A stretch of DNA of 64,000 nucleotides, taken from the NCBI RefSeq assembly GCF_040215725.1, contig NZ_CP157968.1, positions 310,001-374,000 of the forward strand. The letters run 5' to 3'. Shown piece by piece: positions 9,145 through 17,336 of the stretch (positions are counted from its first letter, which is position 1; every line of letters begins with the position of its first letter). This DNA comes from Rhizobium sp. ZPR4. GTDB taxonomy: Bacteria; Pseudomonadota; Alphaproteobacteria; Rhizobiales; Rhizobiaceae. The translations under genes were made by a program, and so were the position numbers. The notes below the pieces were generated by a model that made no database searches, was not told the DNA's origin, and was given only the letters and a program-made list of their open reading frames with translations.

Positions 9145-10475
9145 AGTGGCTATTCCAATCATCCGTCCGCACCCAGATCGCCATTCTGACCACGTTGCTC
9201 GCCACCGTCGTCACTACCATAGCGGCCGGCACCGAACCATTCGTGCGCAGCCGGTTCGACAAAGGCGTCGAAGTCGGACTTTTTGCAGGCCGCATCGAAA
9301 CCATTGCAAAGGAGTTCGCGCTTTCGGCAGATGACGCTCAAGGAGACGCAATCCTTTCAAGATTCAGGGCACAAGGCGTCAATGTCTGGAGGGTGACCAG
9401 TGAACAGGCCGGCGGTTCGTCGATCACGACACAGGACGTCCCCGCCGCCGTGCGCAGGCTGCTCGATTACAATCTCTTTCTCGACCCTCAAGGCTTCATG
9501 GGCTGGAACAATCCGAAGACTTTGATGGTCAAGGCCGGAGATAGCAGCCTGGCATTTGCCTTGCCCGAGTTTTCCACGACACGATGGGTCCTCCCCGCCG
9601 TCATCGGCAATCTCGTCCTGATTGTCATACCCGCTGCTATTCTGGCAATCCTGACTGCGTGGCTGATCGGAAGACCGATCGTCAACCTGGCAAAGGCAGC
9701 CGAATGCGTCCGCTCCGACGACGAGCTTGACGAGCCTTTCGACGTTCGCGGCTCGGCCGAGCTGCGGAGCCTCGCAACATCGCTCAACCTCATGCGCAAA
9801 CGCGTCCGCGAGCTGATGGCTGGACGCACCCGCATGCTGACATCCATCAGCCACGACCTGCGCACACCCTTGACGCGGCTCAGAATGCGCACCGAGCGTT
9901 GCGAGCAGGCGGAGTTGCGGCAACAAATGCTGAGGGACATTGATGCGCTTTCCGGCATGATCAACGAAAGCCTCGCCTATCTCGGCGGCGAGGTCGAGTC
10001 GTTGAAGAAAGTCGAGCTGTCCAGCCTTCTGCAAACCGTGACCGATGACTTTGCCGATACCGGCATTGAGGTCACTTTCGCCGGACCGCGGCGCTTGCCC
10101 TACGTTTGCCGCCCGCGGGCGCTATCAAGAGCCATATCGAACCTGATCGACAATGCCTCCCGCCATGCCGGTCGCATCGATCTCTCGCTTACCCAGGAAG
10201 AAGACGGTTCAGTCGTTATCACGGTTGCCGATGATGGTCCCGGAATCCCCGACGAATTGAAACCGAAGGTCATGGAGCCTTTCTTCAAGACCGACAAGGC
10301 GCGTTCGCCGAGCAAGAATGGTGGTTTCGGCCTCGGGCTTTCCATTGCACATGGAATCATCACTGTCGGCCATCGAGGCAGCTTTGAATTGCGTGACAGC
10401 AAGCCGAGCGGCTTGGCGGTCGTAATACGCCTACCCGCCAATTCCGGCATCGGCAATGCCGCAACATTTTCATAA
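9141..10475 (+). CDS. Sensor histidine kinase
   Basis: A 444-residue membrane sensor kinase, partner of the overlapping OmpR-type regulator. It has an N-terminal membrane helix, a periplasmic region of about 120 residues, a second membrane helix (about 150-180: LPAVIGNLVLIVIPAAILAI), a HAMP linker, an H-box with the phosphorylated His (SISHDLRTPLTRLRMR, about residue 237) and an ATPase domain with N-box (NLIDNASRHA), DxGxG box (DDGPGIP) and a second Gly-rich box (GGFGLGLSI). Architecture is EnvZ/RstB-like. GTG start at 9141 is fixed by the four-base overlap. The periplasmic domain gives no clue to the ligand. Confidence 0.92.
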   Translation: MKWLFQSSVRTQIAILTTLLATVVTTIAAGTEPFVRSRFDKGVEVGLFAGRIETIAKEFALSADDAQGDAILSRFRAQGVNVWRVTSEQAGGSSITTQDVPAAVRRLLDYNLFLDPQGFMGWNNPKTLMVKAGDSSLAFALPEFSTTRWVLPAVIGNLVLIVIPAAILAILTAWLIGRPIVNLAKAAECVRSDDELDEPFDVRGSAELRSLATSLNLMRKRVRELMAGRTRMLTSISHDLRTPLTRLRMRTERCEQAELRQQMLRDIDALSGMINESLAYLGGEVESLKKVELSSLLQTVTDDFADTGIEVTFAGPRRLPYVCRPRALSRAISNLIDNASRHAGRIDLSLTQEEDGSVVITVADDGPGIPDELKPKVMEPFFKTDKARSPSKNGGFGLGLSIAHGIITVGHRGSFELRDSKPSGLAVVIRLPANSGIGNAATFS

Positions 10476-10543
10476 AAATCCAAACACAACGCAACAAGGG
10501 CAAACTTTACAAGGAGATCGCAAAAACACTCCAGGAGCTCTCC

Positions 10544-11200
10544 ATGAAGTCCCTTCCCGCATGCCTTGCATTGGCGGCCATTTCCCTTGCTGCAGCAGGC
10601 TGCGCCACTTCCGAACCCATGGTCTATCAGGGCCTCGCATCCGCGGCGCAACTGAGACCTGATCCGAGCGACAGTTCCGGGCAAGCACCGTTCAGCTACA
10701 AGGTGGTCGTGAACTGGAGCCAGTATGACAAGATTATCGTCGAGCCTGTCAGCATCTACAGAGGCAAGGATAGCCAGTTCGCAAACATGTCCGAAGAGGA
10801 CAAGCAGAAACTCGCGCGCTATATGCATGACAAGTTCAGCAGTGCGCTCGCCCAACGCTACTCGATGGCCGCCAGCCCCGGCCCCACCACGCTGCGCCTG
10901 CGCTTGACGCTTGCCGGCGCGGAAACAACCAACCCGGTGCTCGGTCCGGTCTCGCATGTCGACATCGCCGGCGGCGTCTACAATACCGTTCAGGCGGCGC
11001 GCGGAAAACAGGGATCGATGACCGGCTCGGCGAGCTATGCGGTCGAGATCTATGATTCAACATCCAACCGCCTCCTGCTTGCCTATGTCGCCAAGCAATA
11101 TCCGGGCGCACTCAATCTCGGAGCGTCGTTCGGAAGTCTGAAGGCCTCCTATGTTGCAATAGACAAGGGCGCCGCCGATCTTCTGACCCGAACAAGGTAG
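10544..11200 (+). CDS. DUF3313-like lipoprotein
   Basis: A 218-residue predicted lipoprotein. The signal peptide ends in a lipobox LAAAGC with Cys20, so it should be lipidated and kept in the envelope. The mature part matches the DUF3313 pattern (AQLRPDPSD, YDKIIVEPVSIY, LRLRLTLAGAETTNPVLGPVSHV, and SYAVEIYDSTSNRLLLAYVAKQYPG). Function of the family is unknown. ATG at 10544 has AGGAG six bases upstream. It lies 68 bases after the sensor kinase on the same strand and could be in its regulon or operon. Confidence 0.8.
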   Translation: MKSLPACLALAAISLAAAGCATSEPMVYQGLASAAQLRPDPSDSSGQAPFSYKVVVNWSQYDKIIVEPVSIYRGKDSQFANMSEEDKQKLARYMHDKFSSALAQRYSMAASPGPTTLRLRLTLAGAETTNPVLGPVSHVDIAGGVYNTVQAARGKQGSMTGSASYAVEIYDSTSNRLLLAYVAKQYPGALNLGASFGSLKASYVAIDKGAADLLTRTR

Positions 11201-11415
11201 ATGGCTGCAGGGTCGCGTGGTGCGAATGGGGAGATTGGCTGCGTGCCCGAACACATCGAAAGGCAATGGTGCTGGACACGGCCGCGACGTCGGCAAGATC
11301 ACCCATGCAGGTGCCGCAACGTCAGTTCAGGCACGCCAGCCCCATGACTTGCTCGCAAATTGCGCGTGGCACACCCGCATAGAATATGAGCGGGATCAAA
11401 CCTCACGAGATCAGA

Positions 11416-11447
11416 GCGAAAGGCAATGTATCCGCACTGCCTTTCGC
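11416..11447. terminator. Hairpin, probable bidirectional terminator
   Basis: Perfect inverted repeat GCGAAAGGCA / TGCCTTTCGC (11416-11425 and 11438-11447) with a 12-base loop. It sits between the 3' ends of the convergent lipoprotein gene (ends 11200) and secreted-protein gene (ends 11463). The A-rich left arm and T-rich right arm fit a terminator readable in both directions, though no long T-run follows. Confidence 0.6.
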
Positions 11448-11462
11448 CCTTCGCAGACATAG

Positions 11463-11840
11463 TCAGCCGCGGTCGTGAACCACGCCGACGATCTCGCCAG
11501 AGCGGGAAACGCTCACCAGCAGGTCGTCCCCGTCTCTCCATGCCCGGACCAGATAGCGTGGTCCGACGTCTTGCACGTCCTTGACCCGATATCCCCGACG
11601 CACCAGCAGGCGAATGACATCGGACGGGCCGAAATCGTCGGAGTTCTGACCCCATTCGCGACGTTCTTCGTGGCGGCGGTTCCAGCGCTGAAGAAAATCA
11701 GCTTCCGGCTGCCCTTCTCCCGCAGAATAGGTTGGCGATTGGTCCTCATAGAATACGACCTGGGCATAACCGGAGCTGACAGTGCCAATGGTAGCCGCCG
11801 TTGCCACCATCATCGTCAATGCCGCGTAATAGATCTTCAT
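11463..11840 (-). CDS. Small secreted protein, PepSY-like
   Basis: A 125-residue protein with an N-terminal signal peptide (MKIYYAALTMMVATAATIG, cleavage probably after YAQ near residue 27). The mature C-terminus (SDVIRLLVRRGYRVKDVQDVGPRYLVRAWRDG, then LLVSVSRSGEIVGV) has the alternating pattern of small periplasmic PepSY-like domains found in rhizobia: helix, Gly-Tyr, then strands ending in GEIVGV. Start ATG 11840 is chosen because the signal peptide begins there and GAGGA precedes it; upstream codons give no signal peptide. Function unknown. Confidence 0.65.
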   Translation of the reverse strand: MKIYYAALTMMVATAATIGTVSSGYAQVVFYEDQSPTYSAGEGQPEADFLQRWNRRHEERREWGQNSDDFGPSDVIRLLVRRGYRVKDVQDVGPRYLVRAWRDGDDLLVSVSRSGEIVGVVHDRG

Positions 11841-12120
11841 TGCTTGATCCTCTTGCTTCGCCCCCGCAAGCGCAGCGCGATGCAAGCTTCCTGCGAGCGA
11901 CCTCGCCAGTATGGCCAGTTCCGTTTTCAGCGATGTATTTTTTTGTTGAGAAATATTGCGACCCGCCAAACAGGTCGTCGCATCGCTTGGCCAACCGGCC
12001 GCCGCGCTATCGAAATAGACTGGAGCAACGGCCGGGGAAGATGAGATCAGCTGCAGAAAGGTTCGGTGTCTGGCGGATCAGGCGCGAAGATCATCGGAGC
12101 ATGCATGATATGACCGGTGT

Positions 12121-13128
12121 CTACCTGCCGCGCGAAATATGTGCAGCTAGGTCAAGACAACGGCAGGCGTAGCCCCATTCGTTGTCGTACCAGGCGACGA
12201 GCTTCGTCAGCCCGCCTTCGATCTGCATGCCGGCAAGCCCGTCGACGATCGAGGAATGAGGATTGCCGCGCATGTCGGTCGAGACGACGGGCTCGTCGCA
12301 ATAGGCGAGGATGCCCTCCATCGCGCTCGTCGCCCGCTCCCGGATCATGGCGCAGATGTCCTTGTAGGAGGCGTTTTCCCTGAGCCGGCAGGTGAGATCG
12401 ATCATCGATACGTCCGACACAGGCACGCGCACCGCCATGCCGTTTATCCGCCCATTCAGTTCGGGCACCACCTTGCCGACCATGCGTGCGGCACCCGTCG
12501 TTGCCGGGATGATATTCTCAAGGATGCCGCGCCCGAAACGCCAGTCCTTGCGCGCCACACCATCGACCGTATTCTGGCTCGATGTCGTGGCGTGAACCGT
12601 CAGCATCAGCGCTTCCTCAAGGCCGAAAGCGTCGTTCAACGCCTTGGCGAGCGGCGCGACACAATTGGTCGTGCAGGAGGCGTTCGAAACGATGCTTTCG
12701 CCGGCATAATTGTTCGCGTTGACACCCATCACAAAGACCGGTGTGCCGTCCTCCGGCGGTGCCGAGAGCAGTACCTTGCCGGCGCCGGCGGCAAGATGCC
12801 CTTCCGCAACCTTACTTGTCAGGAACAGGCCGGTCGATTCGATGACGACATCGACGCCCACCTCGCCCCAACCGATCGCGCCCGGTTCCCTTTCGCTAAA
12901 GGCCCTGACCTTGGCGCCATTGATATCGAGCGCACTGACGGCGGCGGCTATGCTGCCCCCGAAGCCGCCATGCACGCTGTCGTACTTGAGGAGATAGGCG
13001 AGATGATCGATTGGTAACAGGTCGTTAATCGCGACGATTTCGATGTCGTCGCGCACCATCGCAGCCCGCAGAACGGTCCGGCCAATGCGGCCGAAGCCGT
13101 TAATGCCCACGCGGATTTTGTCAGTCAT
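12121..13128 (-). CDS. gap: Glyceraldehyde-3-phosphate dehydrogenase (type I)
   Basis: A 335-residue phosphorylating GAPDH, converting glyceraldehyde 3-phosphate, NAD(P)+ and phosphate to 1,3-bisphosphoglycerate. The dinucleotide motif GINGFGRIGR is at residues 8-17, the catalytic Cys lies in SNASCTTNC (about 150-158) and the catalytic His in TVHA (about 180). The C-terminal WYDNEWGYACR is also present. Residue choices around the active site (VHATTSSQNTVDGVARKDWRFGR) differ from the usual central-glycolysis enzyme, and there is no pgk or tkt next to it, so this looks like a secondary paralogue. The divergent TetR gene suggests inducible expression. Erythrose-4-phosphate dehydrogenase activity cannot be excluded. 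Confidence 0.85.
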   Translation of the reverse strand: MTDKIRVGINGFGRIGRTVLRAAMVRDDIEIVAINDLLPIDHLAYLLKYDSVHGGFGGSIAAAVSALDINGAKVRAFSEREPGAIGWGEVGVDVVIESTGLFLTSKVAEGHLAAGAGKVLLSAPPEDGTPVFVMGVNANNYAGESIVSNASCTTNCVAPLAKALNDAFGLEEALMLTVHATTSSQNTVDGVARKDWRFGRGILENIIPATTGAARMVGKVVPELNGRINGMAVRVPVSDVSMIDLTCRLRENASYKDICAMIRERATSAMEGILAYCDEPVVSTDMRGNPHSSIVDGLAGMQIEGGLTKLVAWYDNEWGYACRCLDLAAHISRGR

Positions 13129-13276
13129 CGATTGTCCCTTTTATCGAGGTGGGAGAAGGCGCGCTTCCGCTCGCCTCAAAGCGCTGCGGGACGTGCACAC
13201 CTATCCTTACCCTTTGTCTGGAGAGGGGTTGCTTTCCATGTTGCTGATTTTTAGACTACTTCGCACAAAAATAATC

Positions 13277-13294
13277 CGCAACGAATTTATTGCG
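13277..13294. promoter_or_regulatory. Candidate operator in gap-tetR spacer
   Basis: Inverted repeat CGCAA-N8-TTGCG, 14 bases upstream of the TetR ATG and inside the divergent promoter region. Position fits TetR autorepression; the arms are only five bases, so the assignment is weak. Confidence 0.3.
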
Positions 13295-13307
13295 ATACGG
13301 TACAAAA

Positions 13308-13937
13308 ATGAAAGAGAAGTCCGCCCGCGGGCGCCCGCGCCAATATGATGCCAAGGCTGCACTTGGCGCAGCACTGCTCGAATTCCGGCGGCGCGGCTAT
13401 ACCGGCACATCGCTCGACCACCTGTCGGAGGCGACGAAAATGGCTCGGCCGAGCCTTTATGCCGCTTTCGGCAACAAGCGTGCGATCTATCTCAGGGCGG
13501 TCGCACAATATGTCGAGGACAGTGTTGAACGTCGGGACGGTGCCCTCTTCGACGAGCCATCGCTCGCAACGGCGCTCGATGGCTATTTCCTGGAGCTTGT
13601 CGCCATTTATTCGGAAGGTGACGATCGCCCGCTCGGCTGCCCCATGCTCAGCGTCATCACCGGCGAGGCGACCGCCGACCCGGTGATCGGCGCCGAATTG
13701 TTTGCCGCGCTCGGACGCACGGACGCGCGGTTCCGCGATCGGATTGCGGCGGCACGCGATGACGCCCAGTTGCCGTCCGAGACCGACATCGATGCCGTCG
13801 CCGAAATGCTTTCCGCTCTGCAGCATAGCCTCGCGCAGCGCGCTCGCGCCGGTACAGCCCGGCCGGAACTCGAGCGCATCGCACGCAATAGCGTTGCGCT
13901 GATCCTCAAGGCCGCAGGTGCTGCCACGGTGCTATAG
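13308..13937 (+). CDS. TetR-family transcriptional regulator
   Basis: A 209-residue TetR-type regulator. The DNA-binding domain is residues about 10-60: ALLEFRRRGYTGTSLDHLSEATKMARPSLYAAFGNKRAIYLRAV fits the TetR helix-turn-helix closely, and a ligand domain of about 140 residues follows. ATG 13308 starts six residues after an alternative upstream reading (13290). The gene is divergent from the GAPDH paralogue across 179 bases that contain a small inverted repeat (CGCAA-N8-TTGCG, 13277-13294), a possible operator. It probably controls itself and/or the GAPDH gene. No efflux gene is adjacent. Confidence 0.87.
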   Translation: MKEKSARGRPRQYDAKAALGAALLEFRRRGYTGTSLDHLSEATKMARPSLYAAFGNKRAIYLRAVAQYVEDSVERRDGALFDEPSLATALDGYFLELVAIYSEGDDRPLGCPMLSVITGEATADPVIGAELFAALGRTDARFRDRIAAARDDAQLPSETDIDAVAEMLSALQHSLAQRARAGTARPELERIARNSVALILKAAGAATVL

Positions 13938-14003
13938 GCACCTGGGGACTGGTCTATTTCGGCCTTAAGGGATGAAATCGCTTCAAGTTAGCAGCAGCAA
14001 GGA

Positions 14004-14390
14004 TCAATCGGCCATCATATCCAGCTGCGGCTCGCCGATCTCCACCGCATGGCCGTCGGGGTCATAGAAGCGGAATACACGCTGCCCCCATTCCTGCTTT
14101 TCAACGGGATGAATGAGATTAACATGCGGCGCTATCGCCTGGAACGCCGCATCCACGTCCTCATGTTCGAAATAGAGAAGGATGTTTCGCCGCCCATAAG
14201 GCTCAGACGCTTCGCTGCTTTTCCTCCAGACCGTTTGCTCCAGCGATTTTCCATCATGAATCGCAAAGCCGGTTTCAAACAGCACGAAGCTGCCGAAGTC
14301 ATTCAAGATCTTGAGACCCAACAGACCACCGTAAAACGCCTTCGAGCGCTCGATATTGCTGACGAAGGGGATTGGATTTACGAAACGCAT
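14004..14390 (-). CDS. VOC-family (glyoxalase/bleomycin-resistance) protein
   Basis: A 128-residue protein of the vicinal oxygen chelate superfamily, with paired beta-alpha-beta-beta-beta motifs. Recognisable elements are the opening PIPFVSNIERSKAFYGGLLGL, the central strand FVLFETGFAIHDG, ILLYFEHEDVDAAFQAI and the closing FRFYDPDGHAVEIGEP, where DPDGHxVEIGEP carries the typical metal-ligand Glu. The substrate cannot be predicted: family members include lactoylglutathione lyases, dioxygenases and drug-binding proteins. Start ATG 14390 removes a 55-residue leader that has no family resemblance. Confidence 0.85.
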   Translation of the reverse strand: MRFVNPIPFVSNIERSKAFYGGLLGLKILNDFGSFVLFETGFAIHDGKSLEQTVWRKSSEASEPYGRRNILLYFEHEDVDAAFQAIAPHVNLIHPVEKQEWGQRVFRFYDPDGHAVEIGEPQLDMMAD

Positions 14391-14523
14391 TGCCAGGACC
14401 TGCTTGTTTAGGGAAAGCGAAGCAAAAGAAAAACAACCTTCAAACTGCTTCACTATATCTGAGACCCGGATGCTGATATCTGGCAAATGATTTCCATCTC
14501 GTCTCGCAATCGGAGGGCCATTC

Positions 14524-15027
14524 ATGGCTGAAGCCGTACGAACCATGATCGTCATGGATTCTGAAAATTCCCGCTTTCAATTGCGCGCGGGCGCATTGAT
14601 CCGCCACGGCGATCACATCCTCATCCACCGTGCGCTCGCAGACACCTTCTGGTCTATGCCCGGTGGCCGGGTGGAGTTTCATGAGGCAGGCGCCGAGACG
14701 CTTGCCCGCGAGATCGAAGAGGAAATCGGCTGCAAGGCCACGGTTGGCCCCCTGCGCTTCATCATCGAGAATTTCTTCGAGTTTGCCGGCCGACGCGTTC
14801 ACGAACTCGGCTTCTACTATGAGGCAGAGCTGCTGCAGCCATTTCCATTTCACGAAACGGAAATCGTGCATCGAGTGAAGGACGGCAGCGCCGAACTCGA
14901 ATTTCGCTGGGCACTTTCCACGCTGGTCGGGCTCGACCGGTTCGGTCTGGTGCCAACTCCCATACGCAACCTCATCGTCACCAATCCCGCCGGCATTCAG
15001 CATTTCGTGCAGCACAACGCGGCCTGA
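14524..15027 (+). CDS. Nudix hydrolase
   Basis: A 167-residue Nudix hydrolase, cleaving a nucleoside diphosphate linked to another moiety. The full Nudix box is visible at about residues 48-70: GGRVEFHEAGAETLAREIEE followed by EIG, with all the metal-binding Glu in place. Strands before and after (LRAGALIRHGDHILIHRA; FYYEAEL) fit the fold. ATG 14524 follows GGAGGGCC, a good ribosome site. It is transcribed in the same direction as the P-loop gene about 100 bases downstream, and both could belong to nucleotide housekeeping. Substrate unknown. Confidence 0.88.
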   Translation: MAEAVRTMIVMDSENSRFQLRAGALIRHGDHILIHRALADTFWSMPGGRVEFHEAGAETLAREIEEEIGCKATVGPLRFIIENFFEFAGRRVHELGFYYEAELLQPFPFHETEIVHRVKDGSAELEFRWALSTLVGLDRFGLVPTPIRNLIVTNPAGIQHFVQHNAA

Positions 15028-15132
15028 CCCCCGACCGTTTGCATCAATTGCAACAGCAATGGAATAGCTTCATAAACGCTCCGGCATCCTTGCCGGGTTT
15101 CCGACAGGCTCGAATTATCAGGTCATCATCCA

Positions 15133-15648
15133 ATGTCGCGCATCGCCATCTTGGGAAATGCAGGAGGCGGAAAATCCACCCTCGCCCGCAAATTGGGCGA
15201 GCGCCGCGCAATTCCCCATTTCGAGATCGACAGGCTGCTCTGGCAGGAAGGCTGGGTTCCGGCGCCGCTTGAGACTTATATCGAGCAGCATGAACGGATC
15301 CTATCCAGTGAGAATTGGGTCATCGATGGCCTGGGGCACAAAAATTCGATCCCTGCTCGGATAGATCGCGCGACCGAAATCATCCTCATCGATATGCCGC
15401 TCTGGATGCATTTCTGGCTTGCCGCAGAGCGGCAGATCGCCTGGCAGTCGGGAAGGCTCGAACATTCACCCGGCGGACTTTCAGCCATGCCGCCGACGCG
15501 AGATCTGTTCCGGACCATATGGGAGATCGAACAGGAGTGGATGCCCGGCATCCGCTACTTGTGCATCGAAGCGCAGGCAGGCGGCAAGACGCTAACACGG
15601 ATAGGCAGCGTCGATGAGCTGGATGCGTTTACGCAGAAATTGAGGTGA
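15133..15648 (+). CDS. P-loop nucleotide kinase-like protein
   Basis: A 171-residue P-loop NTPase similar to small adenylate-kinase-like topology modulators (FlaR type). Walker A is GNAGGGKST (residues 8-16), followed by the acceptor-side pattern PHFEIDRLLWQEGWVP and by WVIDGLG, and a lid-like segment RQIAWQSGR. These proteins are predicted to phosphorylate a small nucleotide or related substrate, but none of the close relatives has a firm function. No unusual sequence features. Confidence 0.72.
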   Translation: MSRIAILGNAGGGKSTLARKLGERRAIPHFEIDRLLWQEGWVPAPLETYIEQHERILSSENWVIDGLGHKNSIPARIDRATEIILIDMPLWMHFWLAAERQIAWQSGRLEHSPGGLSAMPPTRDLFRTIWEIEQEWMPGIRYLCIEAQAGGKTLTRIGSVDELDAFTQKLR

Positions 15649-15876
15649 ACTGCGGGCTCAATGACTATTCATATAAGCGGCACTCGCGAGAACGACGGCT
15701 GTAAAAACCATTCCAAAAGATCAGTGATCTTTGAGATTATCTTCTTTGCCTTAGTGATGAAGGGCTTCTAGCCTTGCCTCAATCCATAACGGTGATTTGC
15801 GTCACCTCGGCTCGGAACAGCCAAGCGATAGCATCAAGGCCCGAGAACAAAGACGAGCTTGAAAGAGGAAACCTCA

Positions 15877-16923
15877 TTGACCTCCCATACCGCGCCGACC
15901 GGCTCCGACGCATCGCTTCCAACGCTTGATCTGTCGCGCCTCTATGCTTCGCCGGCAGAGCGTCAGGCCTTTATCGCCGAGCTTCGCACGGTGCTTTACG
16001 ATCACGGCTTCTTCTATCTCACGGGACACGGCGTCGATCCTAAGCTGATTGCCGATGTCGTGGCGACGGCGAAGCGTTTCTTCGCACTGCCGCTGGAAGA
16101 AAAGCTCAAGATCGAGATGGTGAAATCGCCGCATTTCCGCGGCTACAATCGCGCCGGCCAGGAGCGCACCCGTGGCGAACAGGATTGGCGCGAGCAACTC
16201 GACATCAATACCGAAAGCGCACCCTTCGAGATCGGTCCGGACACGCCGGCCTGGCGGCGCCTGCAGGGACCGAACCAGTGGCCGGAGGCGCTGCCGGAAC
16301 TCAAGCCCCTGCTGCTTGCCTATCAGGCAGAAGTGACGCGCATCGGCATCGATGTGCTGAAGGCGATCGCCGCAGCCCTCGGCCAGCCGGAGAATGTCTT
16401 TGCCGACATTTACGAACCGCAGGCCTCGCAGCTTCTGAAGATCATCCGCTATCCCGGCCGCGACGTCGCCGAAACGGATCAGGGGGTCGGCGCCCACAAG
16501 GACGGCGGCTTCGTCACGGTGCTGCTGCAGGACACCACACCCGGCCTGCGCGTGCGCACCGAAGACGGCATCTGGATCGACGCACCGCCGGTTCCAGGTA
16601 CCTTCGTCATCAATACCGGGGAATTGCTCGAGCTTGCGACGAACGGTTTCGTGCGCGCCGACGTGCATGACGTCATCGCACCGCCTGCCGGCGTCGAGCG
16701 CTTCTCCGTCGCTTTCTTCCTGGGCTCGCGACCGGACGCCACGATCCCCGTCATCGACCTGCCGGAGGAGCTGAGGCGATCGGAACGCGGCATCTCGGTC
16801 GATCCCCTGAACCCTATCTTCCGCGAAGTCGGCCAGAACCAGCTGAAGAGCCGATTGCGCTCCCACCCGGATGTCGCCCGCGCCCACCATGCCGATCTCC
16901 TGGCATCAGAACAGTCGGTTTAG
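15877..16923 (+). CDS. 2-oxoglutarate/Fe(II) oxygenase (isopenicillin-N-synthase family)
   Basis: A 348-residue non-heme iron oxygenase. The N-terminal DIOX_N domain (about 12-120) includes the HGFFYLTGHGVD stretch; the catalytic double-stranded beta helix has the iron triad His207-x-Asp209 (GAHKDGGF) and His264 (DVHDV) and the 2-oxoglutarate-binding Arg275-x-Ser277 (RFSVAFF). Start is TTG at 15877: GAGGAAA lies six bases before it; TTG 15859 is the alternative. Family members hydroxylate or desaturate small molecules, and bacterial ones often act on plant-hormone-like or xanthine-type substrates. It converges on the ferredoxin-P450 pair and may act in the same oxidation pathway. Confidence 0.87.
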   Translation: MTSHTAPTGSDASLPTLDLSRLYASPAERQAFIAELRTVLYDHGFFYLTGHGVDPKLIADVVATAKRFFALPLEEKLKIEMVKSPHFRGYNRAGQERTRGEQDWREQLDINTESAPFEIGPDTPAWRRLQGPNQWPEALPELKPLLLAYQAEVTRIGIDVLKAIAAALGQPENVFADIYEPQASQLLKIIRYPGRDVAETDQGVGAHKDGGFVTVLLQDTTPGLRVRTEDGIWIDAPPVPGTFVINTGELLELATNGFVRADVHDVIAPPAGVERFSVAFFLGSRPDATIPVIDLPEELRRSERGISVDPLNPIFREVGQNQLKSRLRSHPDVARAHHADLLASEQSV

Positions 16924-16986
16924 GCCGGATACCGTCAAGATTTAGGCAAGCTCGCTACATTGGTCGCCCCGTCTTGAGGCTGGTCC

Positions 16987-17307
16987 CTAGTGCTGGCTAT
17001 CCGGCACGACGACACGCATGCCGTCGACGACGTTGCTTGCCAGGATCTGACAGCTGAGACGGCTGTTCGGCGCCGGCTCCATCACGAATTCGATCATCAT
17101 CGCCTCCTCCTCGGAGGGCGGCGGGAGCAGGTCGAGATGGGGTTGCTCGATATAGCAATGACAGGTGCCGCAGGCCAAGGCGCCGCCGCATTGCGCCACG
17201 ATGCCGTCGATGCCGCTTCTGACGGCCACAGCCATCAGAGTCTCGCCCTCCTGCGCCTTAACGCGCGTCTCACGACCAGCGGAATCGACGAACACGACTT
17301 CACACAT
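16987..17307 (-). CDS. [2Fe-2S] ferredoxin
   Basis: A 106-residue adrenodoxin/putidaredoxin-type ferredoxin. The cluster ligands are Cys40, Cys46, Cys49 and Cys86 in the pattern C-x5-C-x2-C-x36-C (QCGGALACGTCHCY and LSCQI); an extra Cys51 follows the third ligand. Start ATG 17307 has GGAG six bases upstream. It follows the P450 gene by 29 bases, so it is almost certainly the electron donor of that P450. No ferredoxin reductase gene is present nearby; electrons must come from a reductase encoded elsewhere. Confidence 0.92.
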   Translation of the reverse strand: MCEVVFVDSAGRETRVKAQEGETLMAVAVRSGIDGIVAQCGGALACGTCHCYIEQPHLDLLPPPSEEEAMMIEFVMEPAPNSRLSCQILASNVVDGMRVVVPDSQH

Positions 17308-17336
17308 TGCATTCTCCATATTTTCGGCAAATCCGC

